Shown: one piece after another, positions 9,999 to 22,470 of the stretch
Layout: every line of letters starts with the position of its first letter
Numbering within the stretch: the first letter of the stretch is position 1
NCBI GenBank assembly: GCA_902524945.1
Contig: CABZFF010000001.1
Span: 1 to 64,000, forward strand
Length of the DNA stretch: 64,000 nucleotides
From: an uncultured Pelagibacteraceae bacterium
Lineage (GTDB): Bacteria > Pseudomonadota > Alphaproteobacteria > Pelagibacterales > Pelagibacteraceae
Direction of reading: 5' to 3'
The notes under the pieces: generated by a model
The model's input: the letters and a program-made list of their open reading frames with translations, nothing else
Told to the model about the DNA's origin: nothing
The model's database searches: none
Translations under genes and position numbers: made by a program

Positions 9999-10651
9999 TA
10001 TTTTTTAATACAAATTGTAAGTCCGTCACCTATTGGAATAATATTCTTTACAACTCTACTATCTTTCTTAATGAGTGTATTGAATTCTCTTATAATATTT
10101 GTAAATTTATCATTTTTCGTGTCGTCTATAACTTCTCCGTGCCATAATACATTATCTATAACTATTAGGCCTTTTTTATTAATAAGTTCTAAACATGTTT
10201 TATAATAATTAAAGTAATTTTCTTTATCAGCGTCTATAAAAATTAAATCAAATCTTTGACTTGAGTCTCTCAATTCATCCAAACTTTCAATAGCAGGTTT
10301 TATAATTTGCTTTATTTTTTTTTCATTTGCTTTTTTATAAAATGACTGTGCTTTCATACTGAATTCAGAACTTTTATCTAAGCTGATTAGAAGACCATCA
10401 GATGGAAGGGCTAAGGCCATAGATAAAGCACTAAAACCTGTAAAACTACCTATTTCTAAAATCTTTTTAATATTAGAGATTTTAATTAGTGTTTGTAGAA
10501 ATTGTGCTTGAGAAACTGAAATCTGCAATCTTTGTTGATCACCAAGACTTGTATTGTATTGAATTATTTCTTTCTGAACATCAGTCAAAGGCTCTGAATG
10601 ATCAATAATGTATTTTTCAAGATTTTCAGTTAAATCTAATTTTTTAGGCAT
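9998..10651 (-). CDS. O-methyltransferase (class I SAM-dependent, caffeoyl-CoA OMT-like)
   Basis: ILEIGSFTGFSALSMALALP, FDLIFIDADKENYFNYY. Confidence 0.88.
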   Translation of the reverse strand: MPKKLDLTENLEKYIIDHSEPLTDVQKEIIQYNTSLGDQQRLQISVSQAQFLQTLIKISNIKKILEIGSFTGFSALSMALALPSDGLLISLDKSSEFSMKAQSFYKKANEKKIKQIIKPAIESLDELRDSSQRFDLIFIDADKENYFNYYKTCLELINKKGLIVIDNVLWHGEVIDDTKNDKFTNIIREFNTLIKKDSRVVKNIIPIGDGLTICIKK

Positions 10652-10653
10652 AA

Positions 10654-12119
10654 TTAGCCTTTTAAAAGCTTTTTTAGAATTTCATTTGTCAATTGAGGGT
10701 TTGCTTTCCCGCCAGATAATTTCATAACCTGTCCAACAAAAAAACCAAATAATTTCTCTTTTCCAGCTTTATATTGATCAACTTTATCTTTATTTTTTAA
10801 TAGTATTTCATTTATTATTTTTTCTAATTCTTTAGGATCGCTTTGTTGTTTCATCCCTTTTGACTCTATAATTTTTTTTGGATTATCACCGCTTTCAACC
10901 ATAATTTCGAAAACTTCTTTTGCTATTCTTCCTGAAATCTCTCCAGATTTAATTGATTGTACTAGCTCAGCAAAATTTTTTGCAGAAATTGGTGAGTTTG
11001 AAATATTAAGTCCTTTATTGTTTAGCATTGCAAATAACTCACCCATCATCCATGTAGCTGCAAGTTTTTTGTCAGATAATTTTGCAACTTCCTCATAATA
11101 GTCAGAGATTTCTTTTTCAGAAACTAATACGTTTGCTTCATATGAGTTAAGACCGTATTCTTGAATAAATCTCTCCTTCTTATTATCTGGCAACTCAGGC
11201 AAAGATTTTTTTAAATCTTCAATTAACTTTTGTTCAAGTTTTAATGGTAAAAGATCAGGATCAGGAAAGTATCTATAGTCGTGAGCATCTTCTTTTGATC
11301 TCATTGATCTTGTTTCATTTTTTTTTGTATCAAACAATCTTGTTTCTTGATCTATTTGTTTTCCTTCCTCTAGCAACTCAACCTGTCTATTAGCCTCATA
11401 TTCAATCGCCATTTGCATAAATTTAATTGAATTTACATTTTTGATTTCACATCTTGTACCAAATTTTTTATCACCCGCCCTTCTTACTGATACGTTTACA
11501 TCTGCTCTTAATGACCCTTCTTGCATATTGCCATCACATGTACCCAAATATCTCATAATGCTTCTTAATTTTTTTATGTAAGCATTTACTTCATCGGGCG
11601 AACGAAGGTCGGGTTTACTAACGATTTCCATTAAAGCAATTCCAGAACGATTTAAATCAACGTAAGTACTTGAGGGATCCATATCATGGATACTTTTTCC
11701 TGCGTCTTGTTCCAAATGAAGTCTTTCAATACCTATTTCTTTTGAACCATAAGGCATATCTAATAAAACCTTTCCTTCACCAACAATAGGATTTTTATAT
11801 TGGGAGATCTGGTACCCCTGCGGAAGATCTGCATAAAAATAATTTTTTCTATCAAAAACCGAATAATTATTTATTTTTGCATTTAAACCTAAGCCTGTTC
11901 TTACAGCTTGTTTCACACACTCCTCATTGATAACTGGTAGCATTCCAGGAAAAGCAGAGTCAATTAAACTTACTTGTTTATTAGGATCAGCTCCAAATTT
12001 AGTTGAGGAGCCTGAAAAAAGTTTTGAATTAGAAAGTACTTGAGCATGAACTTCTAAACCTATAACTACTTCGTACTTACCTTTTTCACCATTAATAAAA
12101 TAATCAAATTTTTCTTTGC

Positions 12120-12132
<13 letters not shown>
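10654..12132 (-). CDS. gatB: Asp-tRNA(Asn)/Glu-tRNA(Gln) amidotransferase subunit B
   Basis: [10 protein letters not shown]...[20 protein letters not shown]. Confidence 0.97.
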
Positions 12133-13576
<1,444 letters not shown>

Positions 13577-13577
<1 letters not shown>

Positions 13578-13864
13578 TACTCAACCACCTTTGGAACTAC
13601 AAAAAACTCCTCATTTTTTTTTGGAGAATTTTTAAGAATTTTTTCTCTTATCTTGCCATCACTAATTTCGTCTTTCCTTGATCTCAATGACTGGTTTAAA
13701 ATCGATGTTAATGGTTTAACTTTATCAGTATTCAGTTCATTTAATTGTTCAATAAACTTGAAAATTGAGTTTAAATCTTTGGTTAAGCTGTCTACTTTAG
13801 CTTCATCAACTGAAATTCGAGCTAATTTAGCTACATGTTTAATTTTCTCTTTATCTAAGGACAT
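13577..13864 (-). CDS. gatC: Asp-tRNA(Asn)/Glu-tRNA(Gln) amidotransferase subunit C
   Basis: [10 protein letters not shown]-like N-terminus, gatCAB context. Confidence 0.93.
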
Positions 13865-13915
13865 TTGTGCAATAAGTTAATTTAAATGTGTTTTATCACA
13901 AATTAGGTAAATTTC

Positions 13916-14380
13916 ATGCTCGATATTGATGTATTTATTAAAAAAACCAAGAAAAAATCAAGATTAATAGGTATTGATCCTGGCGGCAAAAGAATAGGAA
14001 TAGCTCTGTCAGATGAAAATAAAATTGTAGCTACGCCATACACCACGATTATTAAAGAAAATTATAGAGGCCTAGTTGATCAAATTAAGAAAATTGTCAA
14101 AGAATATGACATAGACGGGATAGTCATAGGTAATCCAATTAATATGGATGGAACGGAAGGGCCTTCTTCACAATCAGCTAAAGATCTTGCTAAAAATCTT
14201 TCAAAAGATATTACAGAAAATATCACTTTATGGGATGAGAGACTATCTAGCCAGGGAGCCTTTAATCTATCTAATGATTTAGCAATTAATTCATCAAAAA
14301 AAGTGAAGAAATTAGACGAGAATTCTGCTCAATTTATACTTCAAGGGATTCTAGATTATTATCATAAAAAAAATACTTGA
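13916..14380 (+). CDS. ruvX: Holliday junction resolvase-like pre-16S rRNA nuclease YqgF/RuvX
   Basis: LIGIDPGGKRIGIALSD, GNPINMDG, WDERLSS. Confidence 0.94.
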   Translation: MLDIDVFIKKTKKKSRLIGIDPGGKRIGIALSDENKIVATPYTTIIKENYRGLVDQIKKIVKEYDIDGIVIGNPINMDGTEGPSSQSAKDLAKNLSKDITENITLWDERLSSQGAFNLSNDLAINSSKKVKKLDENSAQFILQGILDYYHKKNT

Positions 14381-14406
14381 TATAATATAGTAAAAGGCCT
14401 ATAGAG

Positions 14407-15360
14407 TTGATTTTAATGGCAACTGAAAAAAAAGTTACAGCTATTAAAAACACTCCCAAACATCTATTAGGTATTCAAAATTTATCAGTTCTTGAGGCAA
14501 AAGAGATTTTAACCGAAGCAAAATCCTTCATAAAATTAAACAGAGGAAGTTCTAAAAAACTAGATGTCCTAAGGGGAAAAACTCAAATAAACTTATTTTT
14601 TGAGCCTTCTACAAGGACACAGAGTTCATTTGATTTAGCTGGAAAAAGACTAGGAGCGGACGTAATGACGATGAATATGGGTAACTCTGCGTTAAAAAAA
14701 GGTGAAACATTAATTGACACTGCCATGACGTTAAATGCCATGCATCCTGACATAATTGTTATAAGACATCAAGACTCGGGTGCACCGAATCTTCTTTCAC
14801 AGAAAGTAAATTGTACAGTCATCAACGCAGGTGATGGAAGGAGAGAGCATCCTACGCAAGCCTTACTTGATGCTTTAACAATTATTAATAGAAAAGGTAA
14901 CATCGAGGGATTAAAAATTGCAATATGTGGAGACATACTTCATTCAAGAGTTGCTAGGTCTAATATTTATTTAATGAATATGTTGGGTGCAGAAGTAAAT
15001 GTCATTGCACCAAAAACATTAATGCCTAAAGGAATAGATAACTTAGGTGTAAAATCATTTACCGATATGAAAAAAGGATTAGATGGTTGTGATATTGTTA
15101 TGATGTTAAGATTACAAAATGAAAGAATGCAGGGATCTTTTCTTCCATCAAAGAGAGAATATTACGAATTTTTTGGACTAACGCCAGAAAAACTAAAGTT
15201 TGCAAAAAAAGATGCTTTACTAATGCACCCCGGTCCAATGAACAGAGGTGTTGAGATTGATACTAAATTAGCAGATGACATAAATGTTAGTCTGGTGAAA
15301 GAGCAAGTTGAATTAGGCGTAGCTGTCAGGATGGCATGTTTAAAATTGTACTGTAAATAA
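14407..15360 (+). CDS. pyrB: Aspartate carbamoyltransferase catalytic subunit
   Basis: [33 protein letters not shown]. Confidence 0.97.
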   Translation: MILMATEKKVTAIKNTPKHLLGIQNLSVLEAKEILTEAKSFIKLNRGSSKKLDVLRGKTQINLFFEPSTRTQSSFDLAGKRLGADVMTMNMGNSALKKGETLIDTAMTLNAMHPDIIVIRHQDSGAPNLLSQKVNCTVINAGDGRREHPTQALLDALTIINRKGNIEGLKIAICGDILHSRVARSNIYLMNMLGAEVNVIAPKTLMPKGIDNLGVKSFTDMKKGLDGCDIVMMLRLQNERMQGSFLPSKREYYEFFGLTPEKLKFAKKDALLMHPGPMNRGVEIDTKLADDINVSLVKEQVELGVAVRMACLKLYCK

Positions 15361-16641
15361 ATGAAAGAAAAAATTTTGACAAATGTAAGAATTATCGACC
15401 CATCTCAAAAGATGGATGAAATAGGAAATATAGTTATCGATGAAAAAGGAAAAATAAATACCATTGGAAAAAAATCAGGTACATCTAAATCAGCAGAAAA
15501 AATCGATTTGAAAGGCCTAGTAGCTATTCCTGGATTAGTTGATATGAAAGCTTTTGTTGGAGAGCCTGGCTTTGAATACAAAGAAAATTTTAGAACACTA
15601 AGCCAGGCAGCTTTAGCAGGTGGAGTGACTTCAATTGTAACAATGCCAAATACAAAGCCAATTATAGATAATGTATCTATGGTTGACTTTATAATTAGAA
15701 GAGGCAGGGATAAAGCTAAGGTAAATCTTTTTCCATGTGCTTCGATTACTAGGCAGAAGGAAGGTAATCAAATGACTGAATTTGGCTTGTTAAAAGAAAG
15801 GGGAATTATTGGATTTAGTGATGTTAATAAAACTATTCAAAATACTGAATTGATGTCTAGAATAATGAATTATGCCTCAGACATTGATGTTCTGATAATG
15901 CAGCATGCCGAGGATTATGAATTAGCTAAAAATTCTTGTATTAATCAAAGTGAAGTAGCAACAAGATTAGGTTTGCAAGGTGTTTCTGATATTGCCGAAA
16001 AGATTATTATTGAAAGGGACTTATCTTTATTAAGTGAGTTTCCTTGCAGATATCATATTAATCAAATTTCCTCGAAAAATTCTCTAAATGTAATCAAAAA
16101 AAATAAATCTAACGGAATAAAATTTAGTACAGGGGTTTCTATAAATAATTTATCATTAAATCAAAATGACATCGGAGAATTTAGAACCTTTTTAAAACTA
16201 TCTCCTCCTCTTAGAAGTGAAGAAGATAGGCTTTCATTAATAGAAGGTGTCAAAAATGATCTCATAGATGTAATTGTATCAGATCACATACCTGAAGATG
16301 AGGAGAGTAAAAGGCTTCCGTTTGCACAAGCAGCCACTGGTTCGATTGGTATAGAGACATTGCTATCTCTATCTTTAGAGCTTTACCATAATAAGTCATT
16401 ACCTTTAGAGAAAATAATTAAATGTTTAACAATTAATCCTGCTAAGATACTAAAAATAAAAAAAGGTACCCTTCAAAAAGGATCGGACGCAGATATTTGT
16501 ATATTTGATCTAGAAAAACCATGGGTAGTGAAAGCCGAAGAACTTAAATCAAAATCAAAAAATACTGCGATTGAAAATAGAAAATTACAAGGTAAAGTGA
16601 GAATGACTTTGCTTCAAGGTGAAGTAGCATATTCAAACTAA
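15361..16641 (+). CDS. pyrC: Dihydroorotase (PyrC class I / PyrX-like)
   Basis: Amidohydrolase fold; DHIPEDEESKRLPFAQAATGSIGIETLL; pyrB adjacency. The usual DxHxH motif reads LVDMKAF, suggesting a PyrX-like protein. Confidence 0.85.
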   Translation: MKEKILTNVRIIDPSQKMDEIGNIVIDEKGKINTIGKKSGTSKSAEKIDLKGLVAIPGLVDMKAFVGEPGFEYKENFRTLSQAALAGGVTSIVTMPNTKPIIDNVSMVDFIIRRGRDKAKVNLFPCASITRQKEGNQMTEFGLLKERGIIGFSDVNKTIQNTELMSRIMNYASDIDVLIMQHAEDYELAKNSCINQSEVATRLGLQGVSDIAEKIIIERDLSLLSEFPCRYHINQISSKNSLNVIKKNKSNGIKFSTGVSINNLSLNQNDIGEFRTFLKLSPPLRSEEDRLSLIEGVKNDLIDVIVSDHIPEDEESKRLPFAQAATGSIGIETLLSLSLELYHNKSLPLEKIIKCLTINPAKILKIKKGTLQKGSDADICIFDLEKPWVVKAEELKSKSKNTAIENRKLQGKVRMTLLQGEVAYSN

Positions 16642-17222
16642 TGGATATAAATTTAATTATTGTAGCAATTTACTCGTACCTTTTGGGATCAATACCATTT
16701 GGATTACTTTTGACTAGAATATTTCTAAAAAAAGATATTAGAAATGTTGGCTCTGGCAATATCGGAACTACAAATGTGCTTAGAACCGGAAATAAATTTC
16801 TTGCAATAACTACGTTAGCTCTTGATTTATTTAAAGGATACATTTCAGTTTATATAACAATATTTTATTTTGAAGACTTATCCTCTCTATCTGCATTAAT
16901 TTGTTTCATCGGACATATTTTTCCTGTTTGGTTAAAATTTAAAGGAGGAAAAGGTGTAGCAACTTACCTTGGAGTAATTTTAGCTTTATCTTACAAGTTT
17001 TTTTTTATTTTCGTCATAGCATGGATTTCTTTGTCATTATTATTTAGATTTGCGTCATTATCTTCAATGTTTTCTACGTTAATAGTTTTTCTCTATGCAT
17101 ATTTTTACGAAATAAATAACAGCGTCCTAATTCTTTTTATTTTTTTCGTGATGATTCTTTTTACACATAAAGAAAATATTTTAAGACTTAAAAGTTCTAC
17201 AGAAAATAAAATTAAGTTATAA
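16641..17222 (+). CDS. plsY: Glycerol-3-phosphate acyltransferase PlsY
   Basis: YLLGSIPFGLLLTR, VGSGNIGTTNVLRTGNK, KGGKGVATYLG. Confidence 0.96.
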   Translation: MDINLIIVAIYSYLLGSIPFGLLLTRIFLKKDIRNVGSGNIGTTNVLRTGNKFLAITTLALDLFKGYISVYITIFYFEDLSSLSALICFIGHIFPVWLKFKGGKGVATYLGVILALSYKFFFIFVIAWISLSLLFRFASLSSMFSTLIVFLYAYFYEINNSVLILFIFFVMILFTHKENILRLKSSTENKIKL

Positions 17223-17290
17223 GTGCTGTCTTTTCTAGTTTTTCAATAATAAATTTGACAAACTCGCTTAATTTTGAAAATAAACAATTA

Positions 17291-19858
17291 ATGAACTTAG
17301 TAATTGTTGAAAGTCCCGCTAAAGCAAAAACAATAAATAAATATTTAGGAAAAGATTATTTAGTTTTAGCAAGTTATGGCCATATAAGAGATTTGCCTTC
17401 AAAAAATGGATCGGTTGATCCTGAGAATAAATTTCAAATGGAATGGGAAATTGACTCTTTTTCGAAAAAATATTTAAAAGAAATTACAAATGCTGCTGAA
17501 GACTCGGATAAGATTATTCTAGCAACGGACCCAGATCGAGAAGGTGAAGCTATCGCTTGGCATGTAAAAGAGGTTCTAGAGAAAAAGAAATTACTCAAAG
17601 ACAAAAATTTGGAAAGAGTTGTCTTTAATGAAATAACAAAAAAAGCAATACTTGATGCTATAAAAAATCCAAGACAAATTCATCTTCCTTTAGTTGAAGC
17701 TTATTTAGCTAGACGGGCATTAGATTATCTTGTTGGATTTAATATCTCTCCAATTCTTTGGACTAAACTTCCTGGATCAAAATCAGCAGGAAGAGTTCAA
17801 TCTGTAGCCTTAAAGCTTATAACTGAAAAAGAAAAGGCAATAGAGTTATTTAAGCCAGAAGAATATTGGACTCTTACTTCAGATTTTACGAATAAAGATG
17901 ATAAAAATATTTTTTCAAAATTAAGTTTATTTAATGGAGAGAAAATTGAAAAATTTTCTTTTAAAAATAAAGATGAAACACAAAAAGCAGTTGATGTTAT
18001 CAATAAAACAAAATTTAAAATTACAGATGTGAACACAAAAATATTTAGGCGTAACCCCCTAGCCCCTTTTACAACTTCAACTTTGCAACAAACTGCTTCA
18101 GGGCGATTTGGGTTTGGAGCTTCTAGAACAATGCAAATTGCACAACGGCTGTATCAAGGAATAGATATTGAGGGTGAAACTACTGGATTAATTACTTATA
18201 TGAGAACTGATGGAACTAATATTTCAAAAGAAGCAATTGATGATTTTAGAAAATTTATTACTGATGATTATGGTGATAAATATTTACCTGACGTTGCTAA
18301 TAGTTATACAGGAAAGAAAGCAAAGAACGCTCAAGAAGCTCATGAAGCCATTAGACCAACTAACATAAGTAGAAAACCTTCTGATATCAAAAAATATGTG
18401 AATGCAGATCAATTCAAACTCTATGAATTAATTTGGAGTAGAGCCTTATCGTCTCAAATGACACCAGCAGAATTTGACAGAAATACGATAATTATTTCCT
18501 CAAATGATAATAAAATTAACTTTAGAGCTAGCGGCTCAGTAGTAAAATTTGAAGGTTTTCTCAAAGTGTATCAAGTTCAGGAAACTGAAGAAGATGCAAA
18601 GAATATTTTGCCTGAGGTCAAAGTTGGAGAAGAAATTAGTATTCTAAAGCTAAATGATGAGCAGCACTTTACAGATCCACCTCCACGATATTCTGAAGCC
18701 AGCTTAGTGAAAAAGATGGAGGAGTTAGGCATAGGGAGACCCTCTACTTATGCTAGCATTATTTCAGTATTATCAACCAGAAATTATGTCGAATTAATTA
18801 ATAAAAGGTTTAATCCAACTGACAGGGGTAAGCTAATTTCAGCCTTTTTAGAGAAATTGTTTTCTAAATACGTGGATTATAACTTTACTGCAGACTTAGA
18901 AAATCAGCTAGATGAAATCACTAGTGGTAAAATTGAGTGGGTTCAGGTTTTAGATAATTTTTGGAAAGATTTTTATGAAAATGTTGGAAAAGTTAAAGAA
19001 AAGAGAACAAGAGAAGTTTTAGATTTATTAAATGAAAGTTTAGGAGCTTTAATTTTTGAGAGAGATGATAAAGACGCTATAGATCGAAAGTGCAAGTTAT
19101 GTTCCAATGGAGAACTAAGTCTAAAGAATAGTTTTATAGGTGGTGCTTTTATAGGATGTTCAAATTATCCAGAATGTAAATTTACTAGACCTTTATCTAA
19201 AGCTAAAGCTGCAGCTCAATATAATTTAGCAGAGCCTAAATTACTGGGCCAAAATGAAAAAGGTAAAGATATATATTTAAAGAATGGGAGATTTGGCCCC
19301 TACTTACAATATGAAAAAGAAAAAGACGAACTAGAAACGAAAAAGAAAAAAGGTAGAAAGAAAAAAAATGAAAATGAGCACCTTAAAAATGTTTCAATTC
19401 CAAAAGGTATTGATGTTGATAGTGTTGATTTAGATAAAGCAAAATATTTATGCTCTCTACCTAGAGTATTAGGACAGCACCCTGAAAATGGACAAGATAT
19501 AACTTTAAATTCCGGAAGATTTGGTCCATATCTAAAATGTGAAAATAAATCTGCTAGACTTGAAAATGTTGAAGATCTATTTTCTATTGGAATTAATCGA
19601 GCCATAACATTAATTGCTGAAGCTAAGCCTGGAAGAATTTCATCATCATTAATTAAAGATCTTGGAGAGCATCCTGAAGATAAAAAACCTGTTAGAATTA
19701 TGAAGGGACAATATGGTCCTTATATTAAATATAAGTCTTTAAATGCAACTATCCCAGAAGAAAAAGATCCAAATGAACTGAATATGGAAGAGGCACTTAT
19801 ATTAATTGAAAAAAGAAAAGAATACGATAAAGCTAAAAAAAAAGGCAAAAGAAAATGA
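17291..19858 (+). CDS. topA: DNA topoisomerase I (start revised from the 17255 TTG of the ORF track)
   Basis: MNLVIVESPAKAKTINKYLG; ATDPDREGEAIAWH; Zn-finger and C-terminal repeats. Confidence 0.97.
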   Translation: MNLVIVESPAKAKTINKYLGKDYLVLASYGHIRDLPSKNGSVDPENKFQMEWEIDSFSKKYLKEITNAAEDSDKIILATDPDREGEAIAWHVKEVLEKKKLLKDKNLERVVFNEITKKAILDAIKNPRQIHLPLVEAYLARRALDYLVGFNISPILWTKLPGSKSAGRVQSVALKLITEKEKAIELFKPEEYWTLTSDFTNKDDKNIFSKLSLFNGEKIEKFSFKNKDETQKAVDVINKTKFKITDVNTKIFRRNPLAPFTTSTLQQTASGRFGFGASRTMQIAQRLYQGIDIEGETTGLITYMRTDGTNISKEAIDDFRKFITDDYGDKYLPDVANSYTGKKAKNAQEAHEAIRPTNISRKPSDIKKYVNADQFKLYELIWSRALSSQMTPAEFDRNTIIISSNDNKINFRASGSVVKFEGFLKVYQVQETEEDAKNILPEVKVGEEISILKLNDEQHFTDPPPRYSEASLVKKMEELGIGRPSTYASIISVLSTRNYVELINKRFNPTDRGKLISAFLEKLFSKYVDYNFTADLENQLDEITSGKIEWVQVLDNFWKDFYENVGKVKEKRTREVLDLLNESLGALIFERDDKDAIDRKCKLCSNGELSLKNSFIGGAFIGCSNYPECKFTRPLSKAKAAAQYNLAEPKLLGQNEKGKDIYLKNGRFGPYLQYEKEKDELETKKKKGRKKKNENEHLKNVSIPKGIDVDSVDLDKAKYLCSLPRVLGQHPENGQDITLNSGRFGPYLKCENKSARLENVEDLFSIGINRAITLIAEAKPGRISSSLIKDLGEHPEDKKPVRIMKGQYGPYIKYKSLNATIPEEKDPNELNMEEALILIEKRKEYDKAKKKGKRK

Positions 19859-20319
19859 GCCAAATAGAAAATAAAATAAAAAATTTAAATATAAAATTAC
19901 CTGAGCCAAAAGCACCAGTTGGAGCTTATGTTGCTACTAAGATTGTCGGAGAACTATTATATATCTCTGGTCAAGTATCTATTGATGAAAATGCAAAACT
20001 TATAACAGGTAAGATTGGAAAAGATTTAGATTTAGAGAAAGGCTATAAAGCTGCCGAAAGATGTGGTTTAAGTATTGTCGCACATGTTAAAAATGCTTGT
20101 GGAGGAGATTTAGATAAAGTTAAATCTTGTGTAAAACTAACAGGTTATATCAATTCAACAGATGATTTCAAAGATCAACCAAAAATTTTAAACGGCGCTT
20201 CAGATATTATAGCTAAAATTTTTGATAAAAAAGGTGAGCACACACGCGCTGCAGTGAGTGTGAATAGTTTACCTTTAGGAGTTGCTGTAGAAGTTGATGC
20301 AATCTTCGAACTTAATTAG
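19855..20319 (+). CDS. RidA family (YjgF/YER057c) protein
   Basis: YISGQVSIDENAKLITGKIGKDLDLEKGYKAAERC...; overlaps topA stop by 4 nt. Confidence 0.87.
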   Translation: MSQIENKIKNLNIKLPEPKAPVGAYVATKIVGELLYISGQVSIDENAKLITGKIGKDLDLEKGYKAAERCGLSIVAHVKNACGGDLDKVKSCVKLTGYINSTDDFKDQPKILNGASDIIAKIFDKKGEHTRAAVSVNSLPLGVAVEVDAIFELN

Positions 20320-21616
20320 TGTTAGGTCTGCCAACTGAATAGTATTTAATCTTATTTTTTTTCATTTCTTCAGCAGAATAAAGGTTTCTTAAATCATAAA
20401 CTTTAAATTTATTATTTTTTACAATATTTTTGAAATCTATTGATTTAAATTCATCCCACTCAGTGAGTAGAACTACTAAATCTGTATCACTACAATTAGA
20501 TTTTATATTATTTCTGTAATTACAGTTTTTGATTTTTTTGAACTCATTTTTTTCTCCAGATGGGTCATAATATCTAACTTTAGCGCCTTTTTTACATAGA
20601 TAAGGTATCATTTTAAGGCTAGAGGAGTCCCTCATATCGTCAGTGTTTGGTTTAAATGTAACACCTAAAAAAGAAATCTTTTTATTTTTTAAATTTGATC
20701 CTAAAATTTTATGAACTCTTTTTGTGAGTAAATTTACTCTCTCTTGATTAGATTTAATAACTGATTTTACAACTGATAAATTTATTTTGTATTTCTCTGC
20801 TGCTGATACAAGACCTTTGGTATCTTTTGGAAAACATGATCCGCCATAAGCTGGGCCAGCACGTAGAAACCTTCCGCCTATCCTGCTGTCAGAACCCATT
20901 CCTAATGAAATATCCTCAATATATACGCCAGACTTTTCACACAAATTAGCAAGCTCATTAATAAAAGTAATTTTAGTTGCAAGAAAAGCATTTGATGCAT
21001 ACTTTATTAATTCAGCTCCTCTTCTTGAAGTAGTAAAAAATTTTGAGCCCTTGTTAGTTAATGGTGCATAAAGTTTTTTCATGATATTAAAAGGTTTTTT
21101 TTCGTTAGATCCAATTACAATTCTATCTGGATATCTGAAATCTCGTATTGCTTCACCTTCTCGTAAAAATTCAGGATTAGATATTACTGTAAAAAGTTTT
21201 TTTTTTCTTTTTACAATTTTTTCAATCTCATCGCCTGTTCCTACTGGTACAGTAGATTTTGTTACAATAATTTTTTTTCTTTTTGAATATTTGTATATTT
21301 CTTTTGTACATTTATAAACAAAAGATAAATCAACTTTAATTGACCCTTTTCTTGAAGGGGTTCCCACACATATAAAAATTATATCTGAGGAACTTATGGC
21401 TCTATTAATATTTGTAGTAAATGAAAGACGCTTAGCTGTAAAATTTTTTTTAATTAATTCATCTAATCCTGGTTCGTAGATTGGAGAAATTCCAGAGTTA
21501 AGTTTATCTATTTTATTTTTATCTTTATCAACACAAACAACCTGATTTCCTATGTCAGCAAAGCAAACTCCACTTACTAAACCAACATAACCAGTTCCTA
21601 TCATACATAATTTCAT
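20312..21616 (-). CDS. ugd: UDP-glucose 6-dehydrogenase
   Basis: MIGTGYVGLVSGVCFADIGN, GPAYGGSCFPKDTKGL. Confidence 0.96.
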   Translation of the reverse strand: MKLCMIGTGYVGLVSGVCFADIGNQVVCVDKDKNKIDKLNSGISPIYEPGLDELIKKNFTAKRLSFTTNINRAISSSDIIFICVGTPSRKGSIKVDLSFVYKCTKEIYKYSKRKKIIVTKSTVPVGTGDEIEKIVKRKKKLFTVISNPEFLREGEAIRDFRYPDRIVIGSNEKKPFNIMKKLYAPLTNKGSKFFTTSRRGAELIKYASNAFLATKITFINELANLCEKSGVYIEDISLGMGSDSRIGGRFLRAGPAYGGSCFPKDTKGLVSAAEKYKINLSVVKSVIKSNQERVNLLTKRVHKILGSNLKNKKISFLGVTFKPNTDDMRDSSSLKMIPYLCKKGAKVRYYDPSGEKNEFKKIKNCNYRNNIKSNCSDTDLVVLLTEWDEFKSIDFKNIVKNNKFKVYDLRNLYSAEEMKKNKIKYYSVGRPNTN

Positions 21617-22432
21617 TTATTTCCTCTTAGATATTTGAATCCCTGAATTAATATACCCACTTAAAGTTCCACAATCTAAATATTTACCCGTAAAAATATT
21701 TCCATAAAATTTATTTCCTTTTTTAATTAAGCTTCTAATTGCGTCAGTAATATGTATTTCTCCACCTTGACCAGGTTTTAATTTTTTAATTTCTCCGAAA
21801 ATTTTTGTTGGTAATATATATCTACCGATAATTGCAAAATTTGATGGCGCTTTTTTGATACTAGGTTTCTCTATGACGTCTTTAATTTGAAAATATCTTT
21901 TTTTTTTATTTTTAATTGATAAGATTCCCCATCTTGATACTGTTTTTCTTTCTACTCTTTTAGCGGCAATTATAGATCCATTAGTTTTTTTATGTAATTG
22001 TATCATTTCTTTAGAACAATTATTTCTTATGATTAAGTCATCAGGTAAAAGCATCAAAAAGTATTTGTTTTTTATATATTTCTGACATTTTAAAACTGCA
22101 TCGCCTGTACCTTTTGGTTTATTCTGATAAACAAATTTTATCATTTTTTGATATCTTTTTATTTTTTTGAACTCTTCAGTAAGTCTTTTATCTTTTTTCA
22201 CTTTTATTATCTTTTTATAAAAATTATCATTAAAAAAATATTTTTTTATTGATAGTTTTTTTTTTGAAATTATAAATATGAATTCCTTTACACCTGCATC
22301 AATACATTCTTCTAATATATATTGTAAATTTGGTTTACCATTGATGGGCATTAACTCTTTTGGCACTACACTTGTCAAAGGTAGCATTCTTGTCCCTAAT
22401 CCTGCTAATGGAATAATGGCTTGTTTTATCAT
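21617..22432 (-). CDS. galU: UTP-glucose-1-phosphate uridylyltransferase
   Basis: QAIIPLAGLGTRMLPLTSVVPKELMPI. Confidence 0.95.
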   Translation of the reverse strand: MIKQAIIPLAGLGTRMLPLTSVVPKELMPINGKPNLQYILEECIDAGVKEFIFIISKKKLSIKKYFFNDNFYKKIIKVKKDKRLTEEFKKIKRYQKMIKFVYQNKPKGTGDAVLKCQKYIKNKYFLMLLPDDLIIRNNCSKEMIQLHKKTNGSIIAAKRVERKTVSRWGILSIKNKKKRYFQIKDVIEKPSIKKAPSNFAIIGRYILPTKIFGEIKKLKPGQGGEIHITDAIRSLIKKGNKFYGNIFTGKYLDCGTLSGYINSGIQISKRK

Positions 22433-22470
22433 ATGATTCTTATAATAGTTATTATCATTGCTTTATAGAA

